A stretch of DNA of 64,000 nt from Pseudoflavonifractor sp050943825 (GCF_050943825.1 NZ_JBMNPX010000014.1:1-64000), one strand, 5' to 3'. Counted from the first letter of the stretch, positions 46,509-54,819 are shown. Program-made: numbers and translations. The notes: a model not told the origin generated them from the sequence alone.

Positions 46509-47455
46509 CGGGAAAGCTGATTGGATACGACGGGAAGGAATACGCCCTGCCCGTTCTGCTGGAGTGGACGCTGAATTACGGCACCGGAACCCCATGTGAC
46601 AGCTTTGAGGTACGCTGTCCCTGGGGAAACGGACTGGACGGGGCTCTGTCTGACGCGGTGGAGTTTGTGGCTGAGGAGGACGGCGAGACCGTGTTCCGTG
46701 GAGTGGTGGATGAGTACGAGTGGAGCTGCGGCAGCGGCGGAAGCACTCTGCTCATCTCCGGACGGGGCATGGCCGGACGGCTGCTGGACAACGAGGCCGA
46801 GCCCGCCGACTACCAGACCGCCACGCTGGGGGACATCCTGCGGGACCATGTGACTCCCTATGGCATTCAGACAGCGGAGGGAGCCAGTCTGCCGGCGGTG
46901 CCCGGCTTCTCAGTGGAGAGTGGCAGCAGCGAATGGCAGGTGCTCTACAACTTCGCGCGCTATTACGGCGGCGTGGAGCCCCGCTTCGACCGGCATGGCA
47001 TCCTCCACCTCACCCCATGGGAGGACGGAAAACGGCTGGTGCTGGACAACGGCGCCGCCGTGGAGGAAATCAGGTGGACGGAGAAGCGCTACGGCGTGCT
47101 CTCCGAGGTGCTGGTACGGGACCGAACCACCCAGAGCGTACAGCGGGTGGTCAACCAGTCCGTCCTGGACAGGGGCGGTATGTGCCGGCGGGTACTCACC
47201 ATGCCGGGCAAGAGTAGCTACCAGGCCATGCGGTACAGCGGTCGGTTCCAGCTGGAGCAGTCCGCCGCAGAGCGGCTGCGGCTGGTGCTGACCCTGGCGG
47301 GCCGGGTGGAGGTCTGGCCCGGGGATCTGGTGGAGCTGAATCTGGAGCGGTACGGCCTGTACGGCGAGTGGCGGGTGCTGTCAACTGGGTACAGCGGAGA
47401 CGGAAAGGGACTTCACACCGTGCTGGAGCTGGGCGAGCGGGAGATTACGGTTTGA
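46505..47455 (+). CDS. Baseplate hub protein (XkdQ/gpD-like)
   Basis: 316 residues. Pattern of the phage hub: an N-terminal barrel (LIGYDGKEYALPVLLEWTL), ISGRGMAGRLLDNEAEPADY, TLGDILRDHVTPYGI, and a C-terminal barrel ending LSTGYSGDGKGLHTVLELGE. GTG start overlapping the LysM gene stop. Confidence 0.82.
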   Translation: MTGKLIGYDGKEYALPVLLEWTLNYGTGTPCDSFEVRCPWGNGLDGALSDAVEFVAEEDGETVFRGVVDEYEWSCGSGGSTLLISGRGMAGRLLDNEAEPADYQTATLGDILRDHVTPYGIQTAEGASLPAVPGFSVESGSSEWQVLYNFARYYGGVEPRFDRHGILHLTPWEDGKRLVLDNGAAVEEIRWTEKRYGVLSEVLVRDRTTQSVQRVVNQSVLDRGGMCRRVLTMPGKSSYQAMRYSGRFQLEQSAAERLRLVLTLAGRVEVWPGDLVELNLERYGLYGEWRVLSTGYSGDGKGLHTVLELGEREITV

Positions 47456-47470
47456 GAGAGGGGGAGGCCC

Positions 47471-47845
47471 GTGTGGCTTTCTGAGCGGAAGAGAGGCAGA
47501 GGGTACGGAGAGGCCATGGTGGGACAGACCACCCTGAGCGGCGACCCGGCGGGCGCTTACCTGGACGCGGAGCGGCGGGCGTTGGTCGTCTTTGCCCCCG
47601 GGGGGTATGTCTGGCGGCCCGCTGTGGGGGAAGAGGTGCTGGTGCTCAAACAGGAGGGGGAAAATTCCTGCGTGGTGGGCGTGCGCTGCGGCGGCGACCT
47701 GGCTCCCGGCGAGGTGCTCATTCACGCCGGGCAGGGGGATGCGGCGGTAAAGCTGGGGAACGACGGTACGGTGAGCCTGATGGGGCAGGTACTCATCAAC
47801 GGCGTTCCCCTGGAGGATATGCTGAACAAAGGCGGGGAAGCATGA
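47471..47845 (+). CDS. Baseplate spike-like protein (gpV position)
   Basis: 124 residues: an OB-fold-like front (GQTTLSGDPAGAYLDAERRALVVFAPGGYVWRP over two segments) and a beta end (DAAVKLGNDGTVSLMGQVLINGVPL) like the start of a phage spike. Much shorter than classical gpV. GTG start. Confidence 0.65.
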   Translation: MWLSERKRGRGYGEAMVGQTTLSGDPAGAYLDAERRALVVFAPGGYVWRPAVGEEVLVLKQEGENSCVVGVRCGGDLAPGEVLIHAGQGDAAVKLGNDGTVSLMGQVLINGVPLEDMLNKGGEA

Positions 47846-48195
47846 CGGAACTGATGATACGGGACGGAGACTATGTGCCCGACGGAAAGGGCGGTCTGGC
47901 CCGGGCGGAGGGAAATGACGCCATTTTGCAGCGGGTACTGTGGAAGCTCACCCTGCGGCGGGGCAGCTTCCCCTTCCTGCCCGACCTGGGCAGCAGGCTT
48001 TATCTCCTGACCCGGGAGAAACCGGGGAACCGGCTGGCTATGGCGAAGCAGTACGTCCAGGAGGCCCTGGAAGGGGAGGATGGCCTGGAGGTCACCGGCG
48101 TGGAGCTGACGGAGGAGAACGGAATTGGCCTGCTGAAGGTGGAGCTGACCTATGAGGGAGGAACCTTGACGGCAGGCGTGGCCCTGGAGGAGTGA
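47842..48195 (+). CDS. Baseplate wedge protein (XkdS, gpW/gp25-like)
   Basis: 117 residues with the wedge pattern GNDAILQRVLWKLTLRRGSFPFLPDLGSRLY and a following helix with AKQYVQEALE. Overlaps the spike-like gene by 4 bp; baseplate J follows. Confidence 0.85.
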   Translation: MTELMIRDGDYVPDGKGGLARAEGNDAILQRVLWKLTLRRGSFPFLPDLGSRLYLLTREKPGNRLAMAKQYVQEALEGEDGLEVTGVELTEENGIGLLKVELTYEGGTLTAGVALEE

Positions 48196-48202
48196 CGGCG
48201 AA

Positions 48203-49261
48203 ATGAAAACAGTTGACGAGATATACGGCGAGCTGGCGGCGGCCTTCGCCGGGGCCACAGGCCAGACGGCGGGACAGGACGGGGACCTGGCGGTACGCCT
48301 CTATGCAGTGGCTGCCCAGGTCTACGCCCTGTATGTACAGGCGGACTGGACGGCGCGGCAGTGCTTTCCCCAGACGGCGGCAGGGGAGTACCTGGACCAG
48401 CACGCCTTCCTGCGGGGCCTGGAGCGGAAGGAGGCAGCCCAGGCGGTGGGTGTCATCCGCTTCCACGTGGACCAGGTGGGCAGCACCGACCTGACCATCC
48501 CGGCGGGCACGGTATGCATGACGGCGGGGCTGGTGCGCTTTGAGACCACTGAGGCAGCGGTACTCCAGGCAGGGAGACTTTATGTTGATGCCCCGGCCAG
48601 GGCGGTGGAGCCCGGCGCGGCCGGCAACGCGGCGGCGGAGACCATCCTGACCATGGCGGTGGCCCCGGTGGGGGTGAGCAGGTGCTCTAACCCGGAGGGC
48701 TTCACCGGCGGCACCGACCAGGAGGACGACGAGACCCTGCGGGCACGGGTGCTGGAGACCTACCGGCGTCTGCCCAACGGTGCCAACGCCGCCTTCTATG
48801 AGCAGGGGGCCCTGTCCTTCCCGGAGGTGGCCGCGGCAGTGGTGCTGCCCAGAAGGCGGGGGACGGGCACCGTGGATGTGGTGGTGTCCACAGCGGCGGG
48901 CAGCTCGGACGAGGAGCTGCTGGAGCAGCTGACCGCCTACTTCCAGGAGCGGCGGGAAATCGCTGTGGATGTGCAGGTACTCGCACCCAAAGAGAAGACG
49001 GTGGATGTGTCGGTGACGGTGGCTGCAAAAGAAGGCAGTGACGCCGCCGGTGTGCGGACAGCGGTGGAGCAGGCTCTGCGAAGCTGGTTCAACGGTGGAC
49101 TGCTGGGGCAGAACGTGCTGCGGGCCAAGCTGGGGGCTGTAATCTTCGGTGTGGAAGGTGTGGAGAACTACGACCTGACCGCACCGGCGGCGGATGTGGC
49201 AGTGGAACAGGATGAGCTGCCTAAACTGGGCAGCCTGAGCGTGACGGAGATGAGTACATGA
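48203..49261 (+). CDS. Baseplate J-like protein (XkdT)
   Basis: 352 residues. Baseplate J features: GEYLDQHAFLRGLERKEA, TIPAGTVCMTAG, FTGGTDQEDDETLRARVLE, YRRLPNGANAAFYEQGAL, and a C-terminal TAYFQERREIAVDVQVLAP. It forms the upper baseplate wedge with XkdS and XkdU. Overlaps xkdU by 4 bp. Confidence 0.9.
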   Translation: MKTVDEIYGELAAAFAGATGQTAGQDGDLAVRLYAVAAQVYALYVQADWTARQCFPQTAAGEYLDQHAFLRGLERKEAAQAVGVIRFHVDQVGSTDLTIPAGTVCMTAGLVRFETTEAAVLQAGRLYVDAPARAVEPGAAGNAAAETILTMAVAPVGVSRCSNPEGFTGGTDQEDDETLRARVLETYRRLPNGANAAFYEQGALSFPEVAAAVVLPRRRGTGTVDVVVSTAAGSSDEELLEQLTAYFQERREIAVDVQVLAPKEKTVDVSVTVAAKEGSDAAGVRTAVEQALRSWFNGGLLGQNVLRAKLGAVIFGVEGVENYDLTAPAADVAVEQDELPKLGSLSVTEMST

Positions 49262-49824
49262 GCTGCGGGGAGTATTTAAAGGAATTGCTGCGGCCCCTGG
49301 GGGTCTACCAGCTGGAGGGCACCATCAACGGCGGTGAACTGGAGGCCCAGGGGCAGGCACTGGACGGCGTGGCGGGGACGCTGGACACCCTTCAGCGGGA
49401 GATGCTGCTCACCACCGCGGAGGATGCAGGGCTGGAGGCCATTGAGTGCCTCTTGAGCCGCAGGCCGGTGACCGAGACGGCGGAGGGACGGCGGGCAGCC
49501 CTGGCCGCTCTTCTCCGCATCGGCGGAGACAGCTTTACCCTGGCAGCCATCAACGACAACCTGGCCGGGTGCGGCATCAACGCTGTGGCCAGCGAGACGG
49601 AGACACCGGGCACGGTGGAGGTGCGCTTTCCCGATGTGCCCGGCATCCCCGACGGTTTTGAGGAGCTGCGGGCCATCATTGAGGACATCCTGCCCTGCCA
49701 TCTGGCGGTGGAGTATGTGTACTGGTATGTGACCTGGGGGATGCTGGAGGACCGGTTCGCCACATGGGGAGAGCTGGAGCAGCTGAATCTGACCTGGGGC
49801 GAGGTAGAGAAACTGGTGACCTGA
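49258..49824 (+). CDS. Baseplate/tail protein (XkdU-like)
   Basis: 188 residues in the XkdU position. Contains LLRPLGVYQL, LDTLQREMLLTTAEDAGLEAIE, the loop VRFPDVPGIPDGFEEL and ILPCHLAVEYVYWYVTW, all typical. In other PBSX-like clusters a long tail fibre follows; here a 152-residue protein does. Confidence 0.87.
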   Translation: MSCGEYLKELLRPLGVYQLEGTINGGELEAQGQALDGVAGTLDTLQREMLLTTAEDAGLEAIECLLSRRPVTETAEGRRAALAALLRIGGDSFTLAAINDNLAGCGINAVASETETPGTVEVRFPDVPGIPDGFEELRAIIEDILPCHLAVEYVYWYVTWGMLEDRFATWGELEQLNLTWGEVEKLVT

Positions 49825-49843
49825 GCGGGAGGAGAGCAAAAAC

Positions 49844-50302
49844 ATGAGACGGATTGAAGTGCGCCGGGGCGTGGTGCGCTACGAGAAGGAGCGGAGCGAC
49901 CTGGTACAGGAGGCGGTCATCGCCATGGCACAGCAGGCCGCCGCGGTGCTGGAGGATGACGAAGCCGCCAAGGTGGGCGTGCTGTTTCCCCAGTGGACGC
50001 CGGGGACAGCCTACAAGACGGGAGAGCGGATCTCCGACGAGGCAGGCAACCTGTACCGGGTGATTCAAGACCACACGGCACAGGCCGACTGGCCCATGGA
50101 CCAGACTCCGGCACTGTACACGCCCCTGGGCGTGACGGAGGAAAACCCGGAGGAAATTCCAGAGTGGCGGCAGCCTCTGGGCTCTGAGGACGCCTACCAC
50201 ATTGGCGACCGGGTGAAGTACCAGGGAAAAATCTACGAGTGCACCGAGGACAACAATGTCTGGGCACCGGATGTGCGGGGCTGGACTGAGGTGGCAGAGT
50301 GA
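49844..50302 (+). CDS. Tail protein with two carbohydrate-binding-like modules
   Basis: 152 residues. After a helical start come two repeats of the CBM5/12 type: TAYKTGERISDEAGNLYRV...TAQADW and DAYHIGDRVKYQGKIYEC...GWTEV. Aromatic residues sit at the usual sugar-contact positions. It stands where a receptor-binding protein would, so it may touch a surface glycan. It overlaps the holin by 4 bp. Confidence 0.75.
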   Translation: MRRIEVRRGVVRYEKERSDLVQEAVIAMAQQAAAVLEDDEAAKVGVLFPQWTPGTAYKTGERISDEAGNLYRVIQDHTAQADWPMDQTPALYTPLGVTEENPEEIPEWRQPLGSEDAYHIGDRVKYQGKIYECTEDNNVWAPDVRGWTEVAE

Positions 50303-50745
50303 ACTGGGCAGAGATGAAGATTGGGATTCTGGCGGCAGTGGCTGCGGCGGGAAGCATTCTCACCGGCTGGCTGGGAGGCTGGGACATTGCCCTCCAGACC
50401 CTGTTGGTGCTTATGGCGGTGGACTGCGTCTCCGGTGTGGTGGTGGCGGCAGTGTTTAAGCGCTCCGCCAAGAGCGAGGGCGGGCGGCTGGACAGCGGCG
50501 CAGGATTCCGGGGACTGTGTAAGAAATGCGCCGAACTGGTGCTGGTGCTGCTGGCCGTCCGGCTGGACGCTCTCACGGGCAGCGGCCAGTACGCCCGGAT
50601 GGCAGTGCTGATTTTCTTTATTGGGAATGAGGGACTGTCTATTCTGGAGAACCTGGGCCTGATGGGAGTGCCCTACCCCGCCTTTTTGAAAAACGCCCTG
50701 GAGGTATTGCTGGAAAAAGGAGACCAGGGAGAGTCGGAGCAGTAA
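50299..50745 (+). CDS. Phage holin (toxin-secretion/lysis family)
   Basis: 148 residues with about three to four membrane segments (GILAAVAAAGSILTGWLGG, TLLVLMAVDCVSGVVVA, LVLVLLAVRLD, MAVLIFFIGNEGLSILEN). The pattern LLVLMAVDCVSGVVVA and NEGLSILENLGLMGVP is diagnostic of this holin family. No endolysin gene follows, which is unusual. Confidence 0.9.
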   Translation: MNWAEMKIGILAAVAAAGSILTGWLGGWDIALQTLLVLMAVDCVSGVVVAAVFKRSAKSEGGRLDSGAGFRGLCKKCAELVLVLLAVRLDALTGSGQYARMAVLIFFIGNEGLSILENLGLMGVPYPAFLKNALEVLLEKGDQGESEQ

Positions 50746-50749
50746 AAAG

Positions 50750-50782
50750 ACCCCGGCCGTGGAGCTTCACGGCCGGGGCGTC
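50750..50782. terminator. Terminator of the phage-like cluster
   Basis: Stem CCCCGGCCGTG / CACGGCCGGGG, loop GAGCTT, between convergent holin and SLH genes. There is little T-run on the plus side. Confidence 0.7.
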
Positions 50783-50788
50783 GCTGTA

Positions 50789-51286
50789 TCAGAGAAAAAA
50801 TCGGGTGAAAATACCGGACACCTCTTCGGTGGTCAGTGTGCCCTGGGGAGCCATCAGGCCGCCCTCCGCCCAGAGGATGAGACCGGTGTCCGTGGCCCAG
50901 TAGATAGCGTCATCCGCCCAGGGGGAGATGCCGTCGAAGTCGTTGCACTCTGCCAAATTGCCGAAGGTGCGGGTCTCAAAACCCAAAAAGTTACCCACAC
51001 GGCGGAGTACTACGGCCGCCTCCTCCCGGGTGATAGGACGGTCGGGGTCAAAGCGCCCCCAACCTGTGCCGAGCAAAAAGCCCATATCAGCCGCCCAGCA
51101 GATGGCGGCGGTATCGGAGCGGTTATGGGAGACATCGTAAAAAACGCCGGTGTCCTCGTAGGGCACGCCGCCAAAAGCCTTCCAAAGGGTGACGGTAAAT
51201 TCCCCGCGGGTAATGGGGGCGGAAGCAGCCCGACAGGCAGGGCAGAGCATGACAAGAGAGAGCACAAGGGCAAAGAGACGCTTCAC
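50789..51286 (-). CDS. Small SLH-domain secreted protein (165 aa)
   Basis: Signal peptide (MKRLFALVLSLVMLCPACRA) and almost nothing but SLH motifs (APITRGEFTVTLWKAFGG; FDPDRPITREEAAVVLRRVG; TDTGLILWAEGGLMAPQGTLTTEEV). GTG start 7 nt behind AGGAGGTG; the frame extends further but without signal. Wall-anchor only, no effector domain; it might occupy or cap SLH-binding sites. It abuts the phage-like cluster. Confidence 0.85.
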   Translation of the reverse strand: MKRLFALVLSLVMLCPACRAASAPITRGEFTVTLWKAFGGVPYEDTGVFYDVSHNRSDTAAICWAADMGFLLGTGWGRFDPDRPITREEAAVVLRRVGNFLGFETRTFGNLAECNDFDGISPWADDAIYWATDTGLILWAEGGLMAPQGTLTTEEVSGIFTRFFL

Positions 51287-51327
51287 GGTATCACCTCCTG
51301 GGGAGAAGATACCATAAACTGGATAAA

Positions 51328-52041
51328 TTATCCGTCGTAAGAGCACCACTCGCAAAGGAGATTGCCCTGGGCATCATAGGCACGGGCCAGAGTGGCAGTG
51401 GCGCCATCACCGGGATTCCAGACCTGCTGGCACAGCCAGAAGGGACTGTCCGGCGAGAGACGGGTGCAGTCGGAAACGCTGCCATGCTCCAGCAGCCAGT
51501 CCCGGGGAGAGAGACCGTTCGCGTCAATGGAATTGTACCAGCCCTGGTAGAGCTCAATGCGGGCCACGTCGGGCAGCGTGCACACGGCCAGTGTGACCCA
51601 CTCCCAATACCAGTCACCGTCGTCGAAGGGATTTTCGGAAATGCCTTCCTCCCACAGGTAGTCGGTGGCGTACTGGAGATGGGCAGTCATTAGAGGAGTA
51701 TCCTCAGACGGTGTGAGGAGATGGACTTTGGAATAGGACTGGGACCAGAAGAGGCCGGCTCTGGGATGGACTGTCACTGCCCAGCCGTCTTCCTGACGGC
51801 TGACCAGCCAGCGGCTCCCCTCGCTGCTGTCCGGAGAACGGGTGATCTCCTGGAAATGAATTTCACCCTGGGCCTCCACCGGGCCGGGGGTGAGACCGTG
51901 GGACAGCAGAGCGGCCCGATGAGCCAAGCCGGGCGTGGGCATGGGAGAACCAACCGCCCACCAGTAGAACACCAGAGAAAACAGCAGAAACAGGATGCTG
52001 AGGACCAGACGGACCCTCCGGGAAGGTGTGGGCAGCTTCAC
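51328..52041 (-). CDS. Membrane-anchored protein of the PadR operon, pair 2 partner
   Basis: 237 residues. N-terminal membrane helix (VRLVLSILFLLFSLVFYWWAV), then an extracytoplasmic domain with no motif I recognise. It overlaps the HAAS-domain gene before it by 4 bp. Its layout resembles the protein at 52840 (helix near 15-35, a P.PTP/PIPTARA stretch and an outer domain), so the two are probably paralogues. Confidence 0.7.
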   Translation of the reverse strand: MKLPTPSRRVRLVLSILFLLFSLVFYWWAVGSPMPTPGLAHRAALLSHGLTPGPVEAQGEIHFQEITRSPDSSEGSRWLVSRQEDGWAVTVHPRAGLFWSQSYSKVHLLTPSEDTPLMTAHLQYATDYLWEEGISENPFDDGDWYWEWVTLAVCTLPDVARIELYQGWYNSIDANGLSPRDWLLEHGSVSDCTRLSPDSPFWLCQQVWNPGDGATATLARAYDAQGNLLCEWCSYDG

Positions 52042-52835
52042 GGCTCGGTCACCTCCTGAGCGGTAAACTGGTAGACCAGCTGGTGGTTATCTCCAAACTC
52101 AATGGTGAAGGTCTGGGGCAGGGAGACGGGCTGGGAGAAGTACACGGAGATGCTATAAAATTGGCGGAACAGCCCACGCTCCGGGCAGGCAGAGAGGCGC
52201 GGAGGGTCAGAGAGAGGACCATTATCTCCACTGAGCGAGACAGGAAGATACTCGGCGTCCAGCGGGGAGAGCCAGAAGGCGGGACACAGGGCGGAGACCA
52301 CCAGGTCCAGGCGGTATTCCGGCTCTGAAAGGGGAGCGCCATTGGCATCGGTATCATACCGGTAGAGCTGGGCGGCGCCGGTGTCGGAGAAGAAATAGGA
52401 GCCAATTTGTCCGCCGCCCACGGCGGTTCCGGAGGACAGGACCGTACGAGGCGGGTAAATTCCGCTCTCATCGCCCAAAACCAGAGTCTGGGGATTGGCA
52501 AAGGGGGCCCAGGTATTACCGGCCATGACGCCGTCCCGGGCGGCAAAGAATCCGGCGCATAAAATCAGGAGCGCCAGAATGCAGAAGACCCGGGTGAGAC
52601 GAGGGTACCAGGGGGTGTGGAGCCTGTCCAGGTCGGCGCCCAGCTGGTCGGCGTCGCCCATGGCAGCAGCCGCCTCCTGACGGGCCTGCCGGGGGTCTAT
52701 ACCCTTGTCCTGAAGGGCCTGGGCGTGGTCCTCCATGTGGCCCAGCAGCTCCTCATAAATCTGTTCTCGGGCTGGGCGGAAGCGGATGCAGCGGCACACC
52801 CGGTCGCAGTATTGACGAATAGGGTCCCAGGCCAT
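52038..52835 (-). CDS. HAAS-domain membrane protein, copy 2
   Basis: 265 residues. An N-terminal cytosolic HAAS/permease-prefix-type helical domain (about 1-75: VCRCIRFRPAREQIYEELLGHMEDHAQAL, EAAAAMGDADQLGADLDRLH), one membrane helix (about 82-100), then an outer domain. HAAS domains commonly pair with PadR regulators, as here. Role unknown; probably sensing or signalling at the membrane. Confidence 0.75.
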   Translation of the reverse strand: MAWDPIRQYCDRVCRCIRFRPAREQIYEELLGHMEDHAQALQDKGIDPRQARQEAAAAMGDADQLGADLDRLHTPWYPRLTRVFCILALLILCAGFFAARDGVMAGNTWAPFANPQTLVLGDESGIYPPRTVLSSGTAVGGGQIGSYFFSDTGAAQLYRYDTDANGAPLSEPEYRLDLVVSALCPAFWLSPLDAEYLPVSLSGDNGPLSDPPRLSACPERGLFRQFYSISVYFSQPVSLPQTFTIEFGDNHQLVYQFTAQEVTEP

Positions 52836-52839
52836 GGGA

Positions 52840-53502
52840 TTACCTCCCTTCGGAATCAGACAGGGTCAGGCCGTACCGCTCCGCCCAGGCGCTGGGGACG
52901 GGGCTCTCGTAGACCAGAGTGCCGGTAGCGTCATATCCCCGGAGTTGGATGTCCTCCAGTTCGGGGGTGCCAAAAGGTGCCTGAGCCAGAGGCAGGAAAA
53001 AGAGCTGCTCGCCCAGCGCCAGAGCGGGCTCCGTGGTCAGGGGCTGAAGGTCCATAAGCTCAGGATCACGGCAGGGATAGACGGCCTCTACACCGGTGAT
53101 GGAATCGGTCTGACTGTAAATGAGAACGTATTGGGGATATGACCTTGCTGCGGCGGTCAGGGGAAGGTCGGGGCAGGGCTCCAGGACAATAGGGGTACCC
53201 CATTCATACCAGAAGCCGTCATAGTGGGAAAAGGTAAAGAGTGCGTACCGGCCCTCCCACCGGAGGACATAGGCCCGGTCAAAATCGGGAGAGCCTTCAG
53301 GAAGCTCCTCGCGGGTGAACTCGGCTACAATTTCGCCGGGGCCGAACAACAGCTCCCGCTGGGCGGCGCGGAGGGCAGCACGGGCTGTGGGGATTGGGAA
53401 ATCCAGAGCCACAATCAGCAGAGCCAGGGAGAAGAGGAGCAGAAGGGCATCGGTGATAATACGCCGGCGGCGTACTGCGGCGGAGCAGGTGGATTCTTTC
53501 AT
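52840..53502 (-). CDS. Membrane-anchored protein of the PadR operon, pair 1 partner
   Basis: 220 residues: a basic start, a membrane helix (ITDALLLLFSLALLIVALDF) and an extracytoplasmic domain rich in aromatic residues. Not recognised beyond its probable paralogue at 51328. Separated by 1 bp from the upstream gene's stop region, so in the same operon. Confidence 0.7.
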   Translation of the reverse strand: MKESTCSAAVRRRRIITDALLLLFSLALLIVALDFPIPTARAALRAAQRELLFGPGEIVAEFTREELPEGSPDFDRAYVLRWEGRYALFTFSHYDGFWYEWGTPIVLEPCPDLPLTAAARSYPQYVLIYSQTDSITGVEAVYPCRDPELMDLQPLTTEPALALGEQLFFLPLAQAPFGTPELEDIQLRGYDATGTLVYESPVPSAWAERYGLTLSDSEGR

Positions 53503-53503
53503 C

Positions 53504-54298
53504 TCAAGCCCCTCCTCTCAGGGGAAGCGTAAAGGAGAACTCCTCCCCAAAGCGGTCAAAGGTGAAGGTCAGCTCTCGGGCGGCAGGGTTCAGGTGCTGC
53601 ACCATCACCTGATACCAGCTGACAAAAGGTGTGTGGTCTACGGAATCTGAGACGCAGCAGGGAAGCACAGCAGAGGGGGAAGCGGCGGACTGAAGGAGAT
53701 ATTCCTCCCAGGAGAGATAAGTTCCTCCCAGATCGTCCCGGGCGGAGAGCCAGTTTGCAAGTTCCACGTCCTGTGCCCAGGGGTCGTGGGGGATACGGAG
53801 CAAGATAACAAATACAGGGGTGGGCTCTGCCTCCAGCACAATGGCCTGCTCCACCGTGATGCGGTAATCCCCGGCGGAGAAGGTGAGGTTGGGGAGGTAG
53901 TCTGTCGTGACATCCCAAGCCTGGTACCGCTGGCGCAGAGAGTGAGAAGAAGCATCAGGAAACAGGGAGGGCAGCGCATAAACGCGGGAGAGGGCGACGA
54001 GCAGAACCAGCGCCGCAATGAGCCAGACCACCCGGCGGAACCAAATTTGAAACCAGCCCAGCCGGGGATTATGTACCGCGTCCAGTGCATGGCCCAGAGC
54101 AGCAGGGTCGCCCATGGCGGCAATGGCCTGCTGCTCCGCGTCCCGCAGGCACATATCGGGGTGGGCCTCCAGCAGCGCTTCCGCGTGCTCCTGGAGATGA
54201 GCGGTCAGCTCGGCGGCGATGGCATCGTGGTCCGGGGAGAAGCGGATCTCCCGGCAGACCGCGCTGCAGTAATCCTCAAAGGTACGCAATTCCGGCAT
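53504..54298 (-). CDS. HAAS-domain membrane protein, copy 1
   Basis: 264 residues with the same plan as the gene at 52038: HAAS-type helices (FEDYCSAVCREIRFSPDHDAIAAELTAHLQEHAEAL over two segments, AIAAMGDPAALGHALDAVH), a membrane helix (about 88-105) and an outer domain. The two copies are clearly related in the N-terminal 80 residues and diverge outside. It follows padR by 33 bp. Confidence 0.78.
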   Translation of the reverse strand: MPELRTFEDYCSAVCREIRFSPDHDAIAAELTAHLQEHAEALLEAHPDMCLRDAEQQAIAAMGDPAALGHALDAVHNPRLGWFQIWFRRVVWLIAALVLLVALSRVYALPSLFPDASSHSLRQRYQAWDVTTDYLPNLTFSAGDYRITVEQAIVLEAEPTPVFVILLRIPHDPWAQDVELANWLSARDDLGGTYLSWEEYLLQSAASPSAVLPCCVSDSVDHTPFVSWYQVMVQHLNPAARELTFTFDRFGEEFSFTLPLRGGA

Positions 54299-54331
54299 GG
54301 TATCCCTCCTTTCACGAGGAAAGGAGGGCGC

Positions 54332-54676
54332 TCAGGCCATGGCACCGGCGGTGCCGGTGACGATGGCGTTGACCTTCTCGGAAAATACCTGCCACTCCGC
54401 CTTCTTCTCGTCCAGCAGACGCAGGCCCCTCTTGGTGATGTGGTAGTACTTCCGTTTCCGGCCGGAGGGAGCCTCCTTCTCGTAAGAGGTGACCGCCTTC
54501 TCGTTCTCCAGGCCATGGAGAATGGGGTAGAGGGTACCCTCCTTGAGAGTAAAGGTGTGGTCGCTGCGGGCCTCCAGCTGGGAAATCATCTCGTAGCCGT
54601 ACATATCGCCGCCGGAGAGCAGGGAGAGAATGAGCAGGGTGGTGCTGCCGGAGAGCAGGCTTTTGTCGGGCTTCAT
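54332..54676 (-). CDS. PadR-family transcriptional regulator
   Basis: 114 residues, winged helix: LLILSLLSGGDMYGYEMISQL, TFTLKEGTLYPILHGLE, the wing SGRKRKYYHITKRGLRLL, and a C-terminal dimer helix. The two terminal motifs are diagnostic of PadR subfamily 1. RBS AAAGGAGG. It probably represses its own operon from the palindrome just upstream. Confidence 0.94.
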   Translation of the reverse strand: MKPDKSLLSGSTTLLILSLLSGGDMYGYEMISQLEARSDHTFTLKEGTLYPILHGLENEKAVTSYEKEAPSGRKRKYYHITKRGLRLLDEKKAEWQVFSEKVNAIVTGTAGAMA

Positions 54677-54706
54677 GGAGGAGCCTCCTTTCTGGATTAT
54701 AAAAGA

Positions 54707-54756
54707 ATACCTCGGTTATCTAGGTATAGTATACCTAGATAACCGAGGTATGTCAA
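54707..54756 (-). promoter_or_regulatory. PadR operon promoter with overlapping palindromic operator
   Basis: Minus-strand TTGACA (54756-54751), 17-bp spacer, TATACT (54733-54728): a near-consensus promoter. A perfect palindrome at 54707-54751 (22-bp arms starting ATACCTCGGTTATC, one central base) covers spacer and -10. That is where an autorepressor would bind. Within it, GGTATA repeats suggest two adjacent dimer sites. Confidence 0.88.
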
Positions 54757-54763
54757 GAACAGA

Positions 54764-54805
54764 GAAAAAAGGGTGCCGCAGAATCCTCTGCGGCACCCTT
54801 TTTTA
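54764..54805. terminator. Terminator of thrS, usable in both directions
   Basis: Stem AAAAAAGGGTGCCGCAGA / CTGCGGCACCCTTTTTT, 15 bp past the thrS stop. Confidence 0.93.
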
Positions 54806-54819
54806 TACTTGCCAGAATA

